Shown in pieces: positions 1-8,990 of a stretch of DNA of 64,000 bases. Made by a program: the position numbers and the translations under genes. A model generated the notes under the pieces. The model saw nothing but the letters and a program-made list of their open reading frames with translations, was not told the DNA's origin and searched no databases. This DNA comes from Brevundimonas sp. UBA5713 (lineage in GTDB: Bacteria; Pseudomonadota; Alphaproteobacteria; Caulobacterales; Caulobacteraceae): NCBI RefSeq assembly GCF_002419815.1, contig NZ_DIGV01000018.1, positions 136,107 to 200,106 of the forward strand, in the 5' to 3' direction. Each line of letters starts with the position of its first letter. Positions within the stretch are counted from its first letter, which is position 1.

Positions 1-574
1 CGGACAGAACCTTGGAGTTGGGGATGATGATGCGATCGTTGTCGCCATTGCTCAGCTGGGTCGTGAACAGGTCCAGCTTGACGACCGCCCCGCCAACCCC
101 GCTGATTTCAATCAGTTCGCCCACACGATAGGGACGCAGGATCAACAACATCACGCCTGCCGCTACGTTCGACAGTGTCCCCTGCAAGGCCAAGCCCACA
201 GCCAGAGAGGCGGCACCCAGCACGGCAATGATGGAAGTCGTCTGCACGCCCAGACGCTGAAGCACCGCGATCATGCCGATGACGATCACGATCACCCTGA
301 CAATCTGGACCATAAAGGCCAGCACAGTCGGATCGCGGCGAACCGCACGCGTGCGCGACAGCACTTTACGCGCCGCCGATGCTGCCCACTTGGCCGCGAC
401 CAGGGTGACGATGAAGATAATCAACGCCACCGTCAGATTGACCGCGAACGTGCCCAACAGGTCGATGGCCTTGGCAATCACCACGGCATCGGCAGATAGT
501 TTGGTTTCGAGTTGGGAGAGAGACTCTAGCGGCGCAGCGAGTCCCTCCGTTGGAATGGTGGGCGTAGTCGTCAT
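1..574 (-). CDS. Mechanosensitive ion channel, MscS family (C-terminus cut by window edge)
   Basis: The reading frame starts at an ATG at 574 and runs off the left edge, so about 191 residues are visible. It encodes a short N-terminal region, then hydrophobic segments (a run VNLTVALIIFIVTLVAAKWA and another IVRVIVIVIGMIAVLQRL), followed by the pore-lining helix pattern SLAVGLALQGTLSNVAAG and the start of the beta domain (PYRVGELIEI). That alanine/glycine-rich helix followed by the PYRVGE-type segment is the hallmark of MscS channels, which open under membrane tension in the inner membrane and release solutes. The cytoplasmic vestibule lies outside the window. It is on the same strand as the downstream kinase but separated from it by its own start region, so co-transcription is uncertain. 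Confidence 0.9.
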   Translation of the reverse strand, partial: MTTTPTIPTEGLAAPLESLSQLETKLSADAVVIAKAIDLLGTFAVNLTVALIIFIVTLVAAKWAASAARKVLSRTRAVRRDPTVLAFMVQIVRVIVIVIGMIAVLQRLGVQTTSIIAVLGAASLAVGLALQGTLSNVAAGVMLLILRPYRVGELIEISGVGGAVVKLDLFTTQLSNGDNDRIIIPNSKVLS

Positions 575-652
575 GGCACCAAGGCTAACGCCTCTGCCCG
601 CAAAAGGAAGCAGGAGGCCAGACCTTTTCACCGATTTTAGCCCAGCCTCATC

Positions 653-2467
653 CTAGGCGGCCATATCCTTGACCTCTATTGCCTTCGAGATCGCTTGCAG
701 CGCTTCGCGCCCTTTGACAGCCTGAACCATAAAGGCGGACAATTGGCGGAAGTCGATCGGCTTGTTCATATAGGCGTCCGCCCCCGCACAAAGACCGGCT
801 TCGTGATCTTCGGCACGGGCCGAGGCCGACAGCACGATCACCGGCGTATCCTGATTGAGACTGTCGGCGCGGATCGCCCGTGTGGCCGACAGGCCGTCAA
901 GTATGGGCATATTCACGTCCATAACGATCAGATCAAAGGCCAACTGCCGTGCGACATCGACAGCGGCCTGTCCGTTTTCGGCCGTGGTGGCCGAATGACC
1001 TGAACTGCCCATCCATGCCTCAAGGATCATGCGGTTAACGGGATGGTCTTCGACCACCAGCACTTTCATGGGACGGACTGGCTCCGCCATCTCGGCGTCC
1101 TCGGCCGTGTCGGATACACGGTCCCAAGCCACCACTTCGGCCTCGACCGACAGGGTGAAGGTCGAGCCACGTCCGACCTGAGACTGCACCGAGATATCGC
1201 CATGCATGATGTTTGCCAGACGACGCGAAATAGTCAGCCCCAGCCCTGTGCCGCCAAAACGGCGCGTCGAGGAGTTGTCAACTTGGGTGAACGGCTGGAA
1301 CAGGCGTTTGACATCCTCTTCCGAAATGCCTGCACCCGTATCGGTCACGGCAAACTCGAAGGCGATGCGCGTATCGGACAAGCGGCGGCCCAAAACGCGA
1401 TAGGTGATCTGGCCGCGATCGGTGAATTTGATCGCATTTGACAGCAAATTGCTGAGTATCTGCGATACCCGCAGCGGATCGCCACGCACGATGGCGGGAA
1501 TATCGCCCTCGAAGGTCGACACCATATCCAGCCCCTTGGCGCGGGCCTGCGCTTCAAACGGGGATACCAGCCTGTCATGCAGTTCCTGCATGTCGACATC
1601 AACGACTTCGAAGGCCATCTTGCCGGCCTCGATCTTGGTTAGATCCAAAATGTCGTTCAGCAGCGACAGCAGGCTGTCACCCGAATTGCGGATGATGGCC
1701 AGCATTTCGCGCTGTTGAGGATCAAGACGCGAGGCGCTCAGCAACTGCGCTGCACCCAGAACACCATTCATCGGCGTGCGCAGTTCATGCGAGATCACGC
1801 CCAGGAAGTTGGATTTGGCGGTATTGGCCGCATTGGCCTTGTCCCGCGCCGCTTCCAGCTCGGCGATCAGATGGGTCTGATGCTCCTGAAAGGCCAAAAT
1901 TCGCTCTTCGCGCAGCATCGTCATCAGCACCAGGACGAACAATCCGCCGAGTAACAAAGGTCCGGACGCGATAAAGCCCCAGAACTCCGGCTTACCCCAC
2001 AGCGTAGCCGCTATGATCAAAGCCGCCCCCCCGTAAGGTGACGAAATCAGAACAGCCTGACGCGGAGAGTTTCGCAGCTGGGCAAAAACCAGCACATACC
2101 CTGCCGCCAGCAGAACCAACGCCATCTCACGGCCAAACGGCGCAGAAGAGAACCACGTCAGTAGCGGTGCTGTCGCCCAGACGGCGGTCGTCAGCGTCGC
2201 TACAACCGGAAAGACTGTGCCCCAGCCTTGCCGCTCGCGGCGGCTTGCGCGGCGCTCGGTCCATCCACGCACAGCCCCAGCGGTAAGGGTTGCTACAAAC
2301 CATGCGACAGCCAGTTTAATCCCGACTGTCGACCACATCGCTACAGCCCAGCTCGCGATGATCAGATATCGCAGATACTGCGTCTCCAGGATCGCCGTCA
2401 AAGCCTGAGCCGCTGTGCCGGGCGCGTCTCCTTCTAAGCCGCGTCCGATACTTTCACCACCAACCAT
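653..2467 (-). CDS. Membrane-bound hybrid sensor histidine kinase / response regulator
   Basis: This 604-residue protein has about six hydrophobic segments in residues 30-185 and no recognisable periplasmic sensor domain. A short coiled linker leads to a HisKA dimerisation domain with the phospho-acceptor H227 in ISHELRTPMNG. The HATPase_c domain follows, with N box (NLLSNAIKF), G1 box (DTGAGI) and G2 box (GGTGLGL). The C-terminus is a receiver domain with acceptor D517 (VMDVNMPILDG) and conserved K569 (NKP). The architecture suggests an internal phosphorelay passing phosphate onward to a histidine phosphotransferase. No such protein or response regulator is encoded next to it, so its partner and stimulus cannot be named. 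Membrane location is inferred from the hydrophobic segments. Confidence 0.9.
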   Translation of the reverse strand: MVGGESIGRGLEGDAPGTAAQALTAILETQYLRYLIIASWAVAMWSTVGIKLAVAWFVATLTAGAVRGWTERRASRRERQGWGTVFPVVATLTTAVWATAPLLTWFSSAPFGREMALVLLAAGYVLVFAQLRNSPRQAVLISSPYGGAALIIAATLWGKPEFWGFIASGPLLLGGLFVLVLMTMLREERILAFQEHQTHLIAELEAARDKANAANTAKSNFLGVISHELRTPMNGVLGAAQLLSASRLDPQQREMLAIIRNSGDSLLSLLNDILDLTKIEAGKMAFEVVDVDMQELHDRLVSPFEAQARAKGLDMVSTFEGDIPAIVRGDPLRVSQILSNLLSNAIKFTDRGQITYRVLGRRLSDTRIAFEFAVTDTGAGISEEDVKRLFQPFTQVDNSSTRRFGGTGLGLTISRRLANIMHGDISVQSQVGRGSTFTLSVEAEVVAWDRVSDTAEDAEMAEPVRPMKVLVVEDHPVNRMILEAWMGSSGHSATTAENGQAAVDVARQLAFDLIVMDVNMPILDGLSATRAIRADSLNQDTPVIVLSASARAEDHEAGLCAGADAYMNKPIDFRQLSAFMVQAVKGREALQAISKAIEVKDMAA

Positions 2468-2554
2468 TCTGGCCGCCCCCTCGCGTCCCCGGTTTCCATG
2501 TCGACGGGGACGCTATGGCAAAGGTTCTAAAACACCGTGAATCGCGGACCGTCG

Positions 2555-2857
2555 TTATCTTTTAACGTGTTCTGCAGGTGTAAGCGCCTGAATTGAAAGG
2601 GCGTGAACAGGACCAGAAAGTTCTTCCGCCAACAGATTATTGATCACCCTTTGGCGATTCACCCGCGACTGACCCTCAAAAGCCTCTGACACGATCAGCA
2701 GATTGAAGTGGCTTTCGCCGCCCTCTTTGGCATCCATGCCGCCTTCATGGTGGTGGCCCGCGTGTCGCCAGCTGTCATCTTCCAGTTCCAGACGTTGCGG
2801 AGAAAGCGCGGATTGCAGTTTTTGCCGTATAATTTGGGCAACCGGGCCGTCAGCCAT
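2555..2857 (-). CDS. bolA: BolA family protein
   Basis: A 100-residue protein with the BolA fold signature. It has an N-terminal helix (VAQIIRQKLQ), a central SHFNLLIVSEAFEGQSRVNRQR-type core ending in the conserved R-x-R/H region, and a C-terminal VHALSIQALTP strand. BolA proteins pair with monothiol glutaredoxins to handle [2Fe-2S] clusters, and some act as transcription regulators. The insert HAGHHHEGGMDAKEGGE before the core is unusually histidine-rich and may contribute metal ligands, which is an inference. The gene is divergent from the J-domain gene, with only 46 bp between the two starts. The bolA/J-domain/cobS neighbourhood is, from memory, a recurrent alphaproteobacterial arrangement. 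Confidence 0.93.
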   Translation of the reverse strand: MADGPVAQIIRQKLQSALSPQRLELEDDSWRHAGHHHEGGMDAKEGGESHFNLLIVSEAFEGQSRVNRQRVINNLLAEELSGPVHALSIQALTPAEHVKR

Positions 2858-2903
2858 AGGTCAAGTCCTTGAAGCAACACAAATCAGGCCTAAACTTGCA
2901 GGG

Positions 2904-3581
2904 ATGTCCGCTTCTTTCGAATACAAACCCCGTTTCACCGACATTCGGGTGAAGCCGCCCAAGCCTGAAGAGGAAGCGGCGGAGGCAGACGTACTGCACC
3001 TGAAGCCCGGCGAAAAGCCTTGCGAATGGGCCGACTGCTCCAAGCCGGCCACGGCCAAGGCCCCCAAGTCGCGTGAAGCCCTGAACGAGTTCTATAACTT
3101 CTGTCAGGCCCACGCCTCGCAGTACAACAAGAGCTGGAACTTCTACGCTGGCATGACCGAGGCGCAGATTCGGGCCGCTCAGGAAAACGAAGCCATGACC
3201 GGTGGGCGTCCCACTTGGGACATGAAGGCCAGCCGCAACTCGCGTGAGGCAGCCAGTTTTGCGGCCAAGTTTGGCACTGGCAATAACGCTGGCACAGGTT
3301 CGTTCAATGACAGCTTTGGCCTGTTCGGTCGCCGCGTAAACGAGCAGACCGGCCCTGTTATGTCCGAGGCCGAAGCCCGCATGGGCCGTCTGGAGCGTCA
3401 GGCCATGGCCGATCTGGATCTTGAACCCGGTACAGACAAGGCCGCGGTGAAAGCCCGCTATCACGAGCTTCTCAAACGCTTCCACCCCGACACCAACGGC
3501 GGTGACCGTGCCACCGAAGCCAAGCTCCAGAACGTGATCAAGGCCTATAAGACTCTCAAAAAGGCCGGATACGCCGCCTGA
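2904..3581 (+). CDS. J-domain (DnaJ-like) protein
   Basis: I place the start at the ATG at 2904 (MSASFEYKPRF). The longer frame upstream overlaps the divergent bolA gene and has no support. The 225-residue product has an unassigned N-terminal region with the motif CEWADCSKPATAKAPKS, and a C-terminal J domain (about residues 165-225) carrying the HPD tripeptide in LLKRFHPDTNGGD. J-domain proteins stimulate the ATPase of DnaK-type chaperones. There is no Gly/Phe-rich segment or zinc domain, so this is a class III J-protein rather than DnaJ itself. Its substrates are unknown. The cobS start lies 62 bp downstream. Confidence 0.9.
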   Translation: MSASFEYKPRFTDIRVKPPKPEEEAAEADVLHLKPGEKPCEWADCSKPATAKAPKSREALNEFYNFCQAHASQYNKSWNFYAGMTEAQIRAAQENEAMTGGRPTWDMKASRNSREAASFAAKFGTGNNAGTGSFNDSFGLFGRRVNEQTGPVMSEAEARMGRLERQAMADLDLEPGTDKAAVKARYHELLKRFHPDTNGGDRATEAKLQNVIKAYKTLKKAGYAA

Positions 3582-3643
3582 TCGTCGAACAGTATGCGTT
3601 TATGGCGGTTGAGCCATGAACTCGCCCGCTCTATGGGATTGCC

Positions 3644-4642
3644 ATGACCTCTCCGCTCGAAACCGCCGATCCGCTGTTGACCCTCGCACCGCACCGCAAG
3701 GTGACCCTGCGCGAGGTGTTCGGCATTGATTCCGACATGGAAGTGCCGATGTTCGACGAGCGTGACAGCCACGTTCCGGAAATCGACACCAGCTATCAGT
3801 TCGATCCGCAGACCACGATCGCCATTTGCGCGGGCTTTGCCTTTGACCGCCGCGTCATGGTTCAGGGCTATCACGGCACCGGCAAGTCGACCCACATCGA
3901 GCAGGTCGCCGCGCGCCTGAACTGGCCGCTGGTGCGTATCAACCTGGACAGCCACGTCAGCCGGATCGACCTGATCGGCAAGGACGCCATCGTCCTGAAG
4001 GACGGCAAGCAGATCACCGAGTTCCGCGAGGGCATTCTGCCGTGGGCGCTGCAGCGTCCCGTGGCTCTGGTGTTCGACGAATATGATGCCGGTCGTCCGG
4101 ACGTCATGTTCGTGATCCAGCGCGTGCTGGAAGCGCAGGGCGCGCTGACCCTGCTGGACCAGAACCGCGTGATCCGTCCGCACCCCTATTTCCGTCTGTT
4201 TGCCACGGCCAACACAGTGGGTCTGGGCGACACCACGGGCCTGTACCACGGCGCGCAACAGATCAACCAAGCCCAGCTGGACCGCTGGAACATCGTCACC
4301 ACGCTGAACTATCTGGATCACGACGTGGAAGCCGAAATCGTCGCCGCCAAGGTGCCGCAATACGCTGATGAAGAAGGCCGTCGCCAGATCGCCGCCATGG
4401 TCCGTGTGGCCGACATGACCCGCAACGCCTTCATGAACGGCGACATTTCGACCGTCATGTCGCCGCGTACTGTCATCACCTGGGCCCAGAACGTCGAGAT
4501 CTTCGGCGATGTGGGTCTGGCCTTCCGCCTGACCTTCCTGAACAAGTGCGACGAGCTGGAACGCCCGACCATTGCCGAGTTCTATCAGCGCGCCTTTGGC
4601 GAAGACCTGCCCGAGGCCGCTGTCCGCGTGAAGGTGGGCTAA
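3644..4642 (+). CDS. cobS: Cobaltochelatase subunit CobS-type AAA+ ATPase
   Basis: A 332-residue AAA+ protein with Walker A in [13 protein letters not shown] (about residue 77), Walker B around [14 protein letters not shown] and a sensor motif near [11 protein letters not shown]. The sequence matches the CobS family along its whole length. In aerobic cobalamin synthesis CobS forms a ring with CobT and powers cobalt insertion into hydrogenobyrinic acid diamide by CobN. A cobT gene normally follows cobS in alphaproteobacteria. Here a strong terminator and argC on the opposite strand follow instead, so cobT is either elsewhere or absent. The family assignment is confident; the cobalt role depends on finding CobT and CobN. 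Confidence 0.88.
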   Translation: MTSPLETADPLLTLAPHRKVTLREVFGIDSDMEVPMFDERDSHVPEIDTSYQFDPQTTIAICAGFAFDRRVMVQGYHGTGKSTHIEQVAARLNWPLVRINLDSHVSRIDLIGKDAIVLKDGKQITEFREGILPWALQRPVALVFDEYDAGRPDVMFVIQRVLEAQGALTLLDQNRVIRPHPYFRLFATANTVGLGDTTGLYHGAQQINQAQLDRWNIVTTLNYLDHDVEAEIVAAKVPQYADEEGRRQIAAMVRVADMTRNAFMNGDISTVMSPRTVITWAQNVEIFGDVGLAFRLTFLNKCDELERPTIAEFYQRAFGEDLPEAAVRVKVG

Positions 4643-4670
4643 GCCCCCTCTACCGCTATGAATACAAAAA

Positions 4671-4699
4671 GCCCCCGATCACATGATCGGGGGCTTTTT
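4671..4699. terminator. Bidirectional intrinsic terminator between cobS and argC
   Basis: An 11-bp perfect stem GCCCCCGATCA/TGATCGGGGGC with a two-base centre at 4671-4694 is flanked by AAAAA on the left and TTTTT on the right. It can therefore end transcription of both convergent genes. Confidence 0.9.
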
Positions 4700-4718
4700 C
4701 AATGCATGGTCGGTCCGG

Positions 4719-5654
4719 TCAGATCAGGCCCGTGGTCTCGTCCAGACCCAGCATGATGTTCAGGTTCTGGACCGCCGCCCCCGATGCGCCCTTGCCCAGA
4801 TTGTCCAGCATGGCGACCAGACGCACCTGTTCGCCGCCTCGATCACCAAAGACGTGCAGTCGCACGATATTGGTGCCGTTTAGAGCTTCGGGTTCGATGC
4901 CCGTCATGTCCTCGCTGGCGTCCAGATCGACAACCTCGACAAAGCGCTGGCCCTGATAGGCCTCGACCAGAGCGCCGTGGATGCGCTCGACCGACGGCGT
5001 TTCCGGCAGGGCGGCCAGATGCAGCGGCACCTCGACCAGCATGCCTTGGCGATAGTTGCCCACGGCAGGCGAGAACAACACCGGGCGGTTCAGGCCGGTG
5101 TGCCTGGTCATTTCCGGCACATGCTTGTGCTTCAGCGACAGGCCATAGCCACGGAAGGCGGTCGAAGCGCCCTCCGCTTCAAACTCTGCGATCATCGATT
5201 TGCCGCCGCCGGAATAGCCCGACACAGCGTTGATGGTGACCGGATAATCCGCAGGCACCAGACCCGCCTTCACCAGCGGACGCATCAGGGCGATAAAGCC
5301 AGTCGGATAGCAGCCGGGGTTCGACACGCGCGTCGAGTTGGCAATGGCGTCGCGCTGATCGGCGTCCATTTCGGCAAAGCCATAGACCCATTCAGGATCG
5401 ACGCGATAGGCGGTCGAGGCGTCGATCACCCGCACCTTATCATTCTCGATCATCGAGACGGCCTCGCGTGCGGCATCGTCCGGCAGACACAGGATGACGG
5501 CATCGGCGCTGTTCAGCGCCTCGCGTCGGGCCTCAACATCGCGTCGGCGGTCGCCCAGCAGCAGCAGCTGAAGGTCCGAACGCTTTTCCAGACGTTCACG
5601 GATTTCCAGACCGGTCGTACCGGCCTCGCCGTCGATGAAGATGGTGTGGGTCAA
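4719..5654 (-). CDS. argC: N-acetyl-gamma-glutamyl-phosphate reductase
   Basis: ArgC reduces N-acetylglutamyl phosphate to the semialdehyde with NADPH, the third step of arginine synthesis in the cytoplasm. The 311-residue protein opens with the dinucleotide-binding segment IFIDGEAGTTGLEI and contains the active-site cysteine in SNPGCYPTG, followed by NAVSGYSGGGKS. Length and the GEAGTTG start fit the shorter type 2 ArgC group. The gene is separated from rpsI upstream by a terminator and by 129 bp that include its own leader. No other arg genes lie in the window. Confidence 0.95.
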   Translation of the reverse strand: MTHTIFIDGEAGTTGLEIRERLEKRSDLQLLLLGDRRRDVEARREALNSADAVILCLPDDAAREAVSMIENDKVRVIDASTAYRVDPEWVYGFAEMDADQRDAIANSTRVSNPGCYPTGFIALMRPLVKAGLVPADYPVTINAVSGYSGGGKSMIAEFEAEGASTAFRGYGLSLKHKHVPEMTRHTGLNRPVLFSPAVGNYRQGMLVEVPLHLAALPETPSVERIHGALVEAYQGQRFVEVVDLDASEDMTGIEPEALNGTNIVRLHVFGDRGGEQVRLVAMLDNLGKGASGAAVQNLNIMLGLDETTGLI

Positions 5655-5727
5655 CTCACTCTAATCCTTAAGCCGCAACCGTGCGACACGGCCTCCATAA
5701 TGCCGTCCCGCCAAAGCCGCAAAAGAA

Positions 5728-5758
5728 AAGAGCGCCCCGGATTTCTCCGGAACGCCCT
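5728..5758 (-). terminator. Intrinsic terminator of rplM-rpsI
   Basis: On the minus strand a GC-rich stem GCGTTCCGG/CCGGGGCGC, which includes G-U pairs, with loop AGAAAT is followed by TCTTTTC. It lies 26 bp past the rpsI stop codon. Confidence 0.8.
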
Positions 5759-5783
5759 TTCCAAAACCAAATCGCTGGTGCGA

Positions 5784-6269
5784 TTAGCGCTTCGAGAACT
5801 GGAAGCTGCGGCGTGCTTTCGCGCGGCCGTACTTCTTACGTTCAACGACGCGGCTGTCGCGGGTCAGGAAGCCGTGCGGCTTCAGAACCTTGCGCAGTTC
5901 CGGCTCGTAGTGGGTCAGAGCGTGCGACAGGCCGTGGCGGATAGCGCCAGCTTGGCCCGACAGGCCCGAACCGGTCACGGTGCAGACGACGTCGTACTGG
6001 GTCGCGCGGTCAGCAACGTTCAGCGGCTGAGCCACCATCATTTGCAGAACCGGACGAGCGAAGTAGTCAGCGACGTCCTTGCCGTTCACGGTGATCTTGC
6101 CGGTGCCGCGCTTCACCCACACGCGGGCGATAGCGTTCTTACGCTTGCCGGTCGAATACGAGCGGCCCAGGGCGTCGATCTTCGGTTCGGCAACGACAGG
6201 AGCGGCTTCAGTGCCGAGGCCCTTCAGGGCGTCGAAGCCAGCGGCGGTTTCTTGAGCAACGTCCGTCAT
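5784..6269 (-). CDS. rpsI: 30S ribosomal protein S9
   Basis: A 161-residue S9 protein with an N-terminal extension of about 30 residues, as is common in alphaproteobacteria. The body begins [16 protein letters not shown] and the basic C-terminal tail ends [14 protein letters not shown], which reaches the ribosomal P site and contacts tRNA. It lies 2 bp downstream of rplM, the standard L13-S9 operon order. A terminator follows. Confidence 0.97.
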   Translation of the reverse strand: MTDVAQETAAGFDALKGLGTEAAPVVAEPKIDALGRSYSTGKRKNAIARVWVKRGTGKITVNGKDVADYFARPVLQMMVAQPLNVADRATQYDVVCTVTGSGLSGQAGAIRHGLSHALTHYEPELRKVLKPHGFLTRDSRVVERKKYGRAKARRSFQFSKR

Positions 6270-6271
6270 GA

Positions 6272-6748
6272 TCAGGCGCTCCGGGTGTTCTTGGCCGACA
6301 TCGACTTGAAGTCGATGGTTTCGGGCTGTTGAGCTTCGTGATCGTGGGTCGCACCAGCGAACAGACGCAGGTGAGTCATCTGCTTGCGAGCCAGCGGCGA
6401 CTCCTTCGGCAGCATGCGCTCAACGGCCTTCTCAAGGACGCGCTCCGGGAAACGGCCGTTCAGGACCTTCTCCGGGGTGGTTTCCTTGATACCGCCCGGG
6501 TGGCCGGTGTGACGGTAGTAGACTTTGTCGGTGTTCTTCTTGCCGGTGAACACCACCTTGTCCACGTTGGTCACGACGACGTAGTCGCCCATGTCCACGT
6601 GCGGGGTGTAGGTCGGCAGGTGCTTACCGCGCAGGCGGTTAGCGATGAAGGTCGCAAGACGGCCCACCACGACGCCTTCAGCGTCGATATGGATCCACTT
6701 CTTTTCGACCTCAGCCGGCTTTTGTGCAGCCGTAGTGCTCTTCAGCAT
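6272..6748 (-). CDS. rplM: 50S ribosomal protein L13
   Basis: The start is set at the ATG at 6748 ([11 protein letters not shown]), giving 158 residues. A longer in-frame extension upstream lacks homology to L13. Diagnostic segments include [22 protein letters not shown], split here as the RNA-binding N-terminus, and the [13 protein letters not shown] motif. L13 is an early-assembling 50S protein. It is co-transcribed with rpsI. Upstream, a candidate promoter is overlapped by two palindromes (see 6872-6930), which may matter for expression of this operon. Confidence 0.96.
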   Translation of the reverse strand: MLKSTTAAQKPAEVEKKWIHIDAEGVVVGRLATFIANRLRGKHLPTYTPHVDMGDYVVVTNVDKVVFTGKKNTDKVYYRHTGHPGGIKETTPEKVLNGRFPERVLEKAVERMLPKESPLARKQMTHLRLFAGATHDHEAQQPETIDFKSMSAKNTRSA

Positions 6749-6871
6749 ATTGAGGGTCCTAAAGACGTAAAAACAGTCCGTCCCGAGGGACTGGACATTG
6801 GCGGGCTTGATAATGCGCCTCGCGCAAAAGGTCAAACGCAATCCACAGGCCGGAAATGCGCCAACCATTTG

Positions 6872-6930
6872 CTTTATAACGACTTTTCATTGTTGGTATT
6901 AAAATACCCAGTGATTGGTATTAAATTACC
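6872..6930 (-). promoter_or_regulatory. Candidate rplM-rpsI promoter overlapped by two tandem palindromes
   Basis: On the minus strand TATAAA (6877-6872) is a good -10 box. The position 17 bp upstream (6900-6895) reads AATACC, a poor -35. That -35 is one arm of an inverted repeat, GGTATT-AA-AATACC (6895-6908). A second near copy, GGTATT-AA-ATTACC (6917-6930), lies exactly 22 bp away centre to centre and overlaps the lolD stop codon. Two palindromes on the same DNA face with one covering a weak -35 is the layout expected for an activator or repressor site. The binding protein is unknown. Confidence 0.45.
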
Positions 6931-7669
6931 ACGCTTGGCTCTGGGCCTGTCGCTCTTCCAGATGGCCATCCTTCAGGGCGAAGACGCGATCCATGTGACC
7001 GGCCAGTTCCATATTGTGGGTGGCAATCAGAGCGGCCACGCCCTCCTCCTTGGCCAGTCGGCGCAGGGATTCAAACACGGTCTGGCTGGTGGTCGGGTCG
7101 AGATTGCCGGTCGGCTCGTCGGCCAGAAGCAAGGCCGGACGGTTGGCCAGAGAACGGGCAATGGCCACGCGCTGTTGCTCGCCGCCCGACAACTGCGCCG
7201 GTTGGTGCGTCACGCGTTCGCCCAGCCCCAGTGCCGTCAGCATTTCGGTGGCGCGTTCGCGAGCCTCGGCCTCGCTGAAACCGGCGATACGCATGGGCAG
7301 GGCCACATTATCGCGGGCGTCAAACTCCGGCAGCAGATGGTGGAACTGATAGACGAAGCCGATACGCGACAGGCGCAGGCGCGTGCGGGTGCGTTCGTCC
7401 AGATCGGTGACGTCCTCGCCCTGAATGGCGACACGGCCTGACGTCGGACGCTCCAGCAGGCCCGCCGCGTGCAGCAGCGACGACTTGCCCGAACCCGACG
7501 GCCCGATAAGCCCGATGACCTCGCCCGGCATAATGTCCAGGTCGACGCCCTTGAGTACCGACAGTTCGCCCTGCCCCATCTTATAGGTGCGGGTCACGTC
7601 ACGCAGCGACAGGGTCGGTGCGCCCGCGACGGGGCCGGTCGAAGCTTTGCGTTTCAACAGTCTATTCAA
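6926..7669 (-). CDS. lolD: Lipoprotein-releasing ABC transporter, ATP-binding protein LolD
   Basis: A 247-residue ATPase with Walker A (GPSGSGKSS, about residue 60), ABC signature (LSGGEQQRVAIARSLA) and Walker B (LLLADEPTGNLD). LolD powers extraction of outer-membrane lipoproteins from the inner membrane and hands them to LolA. I chose the TTG at 7669 because a GGAGG sequence sits 9 bp upstream. It overlaps the end of the permease gene by 8 bp, which implies translational coupling. The ATG at 7705 is possible but lies deep inside the upstream gene. Confidence 0.92.
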   Translation of the reverse strand: MNRLLKRKASTGPVAGAPTLSLRDVTRTYKMGQGELSVLKGVDLDIMPGEVIGLIGPSGSGKSSLLHAAGLLERPTSGRVAIQGEDVTDLDERTRTRLRLSRIGFVYQFHHLLPEFDARDNVALPMRIAGFSEAEARERATEMLTALGLGERVTHQPAQLSGGEQQRVAIARSLANRPALLLADEPTGNLDPTTSQTVFESLRRLAKEEGVAALIATHNMELAGHMDRVFALKDGHLEERQAQSQAW

Positions 7670-8990
7670 AGCGCAGAGCCTCCACCGGATCGATACGCGA
7701 CGCATTCCACGACGGCGGCAAGCTGGCCAGACAGCTCATGAGGAAGGAGAAGACAGCCACCCACGTCACGTCCCACGGGTCCACGTCTGCCGGAATGGAA
7801 TCCAGCATATAGACGTCGGCGTTGAACAGCTGCACGCCCAGCAAGGCCTCAAGGAAATGCTGGATGGCGCCAATGTTCAGGCAGAACAGGAGGCCCAGAA
7901 CCAGACCCGCAATCGTGCCACCGATACCGATGGCCGCGCCCGACACAAAGAAGATGCGCAGGATCGATGACTGGCTTGCCCCGATGGTGCGCAGGATGGC
8001 AATGTCACGGGTCTTGTTCTTCACCAGCATGACGATGCCGCTGATGATGTTCATGGCAGCGATGGCGACCACCATGCCCAGAATAATGCTCATGGCGACG
8101 CGCTCGACCTTCAGCGCGCCCCAGATGGCGGCCTGACGGTTACGCCAGTCGCTGACGACTGCGCCCTGCCCTGCCGCACGGGCCACTGCGCCGATCATGG
8201 TTTCGACCTTGTCGGGCTCGGCGACCTTCAACTCGATCACGTCCACGACGCCTTCCTTGCCAAAGAACAGTTGCGCCTGCTCCAGCGGCATGAAGACGAA
8301 GGCGCGGTCATAGTCCGCTGCGCCCGAGGTGTAGATGCCGCCGACGATATAGGTCTTTTCCAGACCGCCCAGATTGCCGAACGCACTGTCGGCACCGGTG
8401 GGCGAATAAAGGCTGATCGGATCGCCGACACGCAGGCCCATCTGTTCGGCCAGCGTCTTCCCGATCAGGATGTTGTCACCGCCCCATTCGCCCTTGCCGA
8501 AGCTGGCGCGGGCCTCTTCGCTCAGGCTTTCATAGGCATAGGGGAAGCCCGACAGGTCTTCGGGGCGCACGCCGCGCACCACACCGCCCGTGGCCTGTCC
8601 CATGGCGCGAAACATGGCGGGGTTTTCCGTCAGTGGGGCCACGGAAACCACACCCGGCACATTGCCGATGCGCTCGATCGCGGCATCGCGGTCCTCGGCC
8701 CAAAGCACAGGGCCCTGAACGTACATATGACCGTTGAACGACAGGATCCGGTCCATCAGCGTGCCACGGAAGCCGGACATGATGCTCATGACCGAAATCA
8801 GCACAGCCACAGCCAGCATGATGCCGACGAAGCTGATGATGGCGATCAGGGCCACGCCGCCTTCCTTGCGCTTGGCACGGAGATACCGCAGCGCCAGTCC
8901 GATTTCCCATGCGGAGAACGGACCGGCAGGCTTTGCAGCCATGGCAGCGGCGGCCGGCGACGGAGCGGATCCAGTCGCTTTATCGGTCAT
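7662..8990 (-). CDS. Lipoprotein-releasing ABC transporter permease, LolC/LolE family
   Basis: A 442-residue MacB/FtsX-fold permease. It has one transmembrane helix near residues 45-70 ([20 protein letters not shown]), a large periplasmic domain (about 75-295), and three further helices in the C-terminal 140 residues, ending [29 protein letters not shown] as typical for LolC/E. Only one permease gene accompanies lolD. Many alphaproteobacteria carry a single hybrid permease, sometimes called LolF, that probably works as a homodimer; whether that applies here is inference. The start overlaps the proS stop by 4 bp. Confidence 0.92.
   Translation of the reverse strand: MTDKATGSAPSPAAAAMAAKPAGPFSAWEIGLALRYLRAKRKEGGVALIAIISFVGIMLAVAVLISVMSIMSGFRGTLMDRILSFNGHMYVQGPVLWAEDRDAAIERIGNVPGVVSVAPLTENPAMFRAMGQATGGVVRGVRPEDLSGFPYAYESLSEEARASFGKGEWGGDNILIGKTLAEQMGLRVGDPISLYSPTGADSAFGNLGGLEKTYIVGGIYTSGAADYDRAFVFMPLEQAQLFFGKEGVVDVIELKVAEPDKVETMIGAVARAAGQGAVVSDWRNRQAAIWGALKVERVAMSIILGMVVAIAAMNIISGIVMLVKNKTRDIAILRTIGASQSSILRIFFVSGAAIGIGGTIAGLVLGLLFCLNIGAIQHFLEALLGVQLFNADVYMLDSIPADVDPWDVTWVAVFSFLMSCLASLPPSWNASRIDPVEALRFE

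Noticed and set aside
2703..2903. An N-terminal extension of the J-domain protein starting at 2703
   Set aside because: It runs over the divergent bolA gene. The ATG at 2904 gives a natural start and leaves room for promoters.
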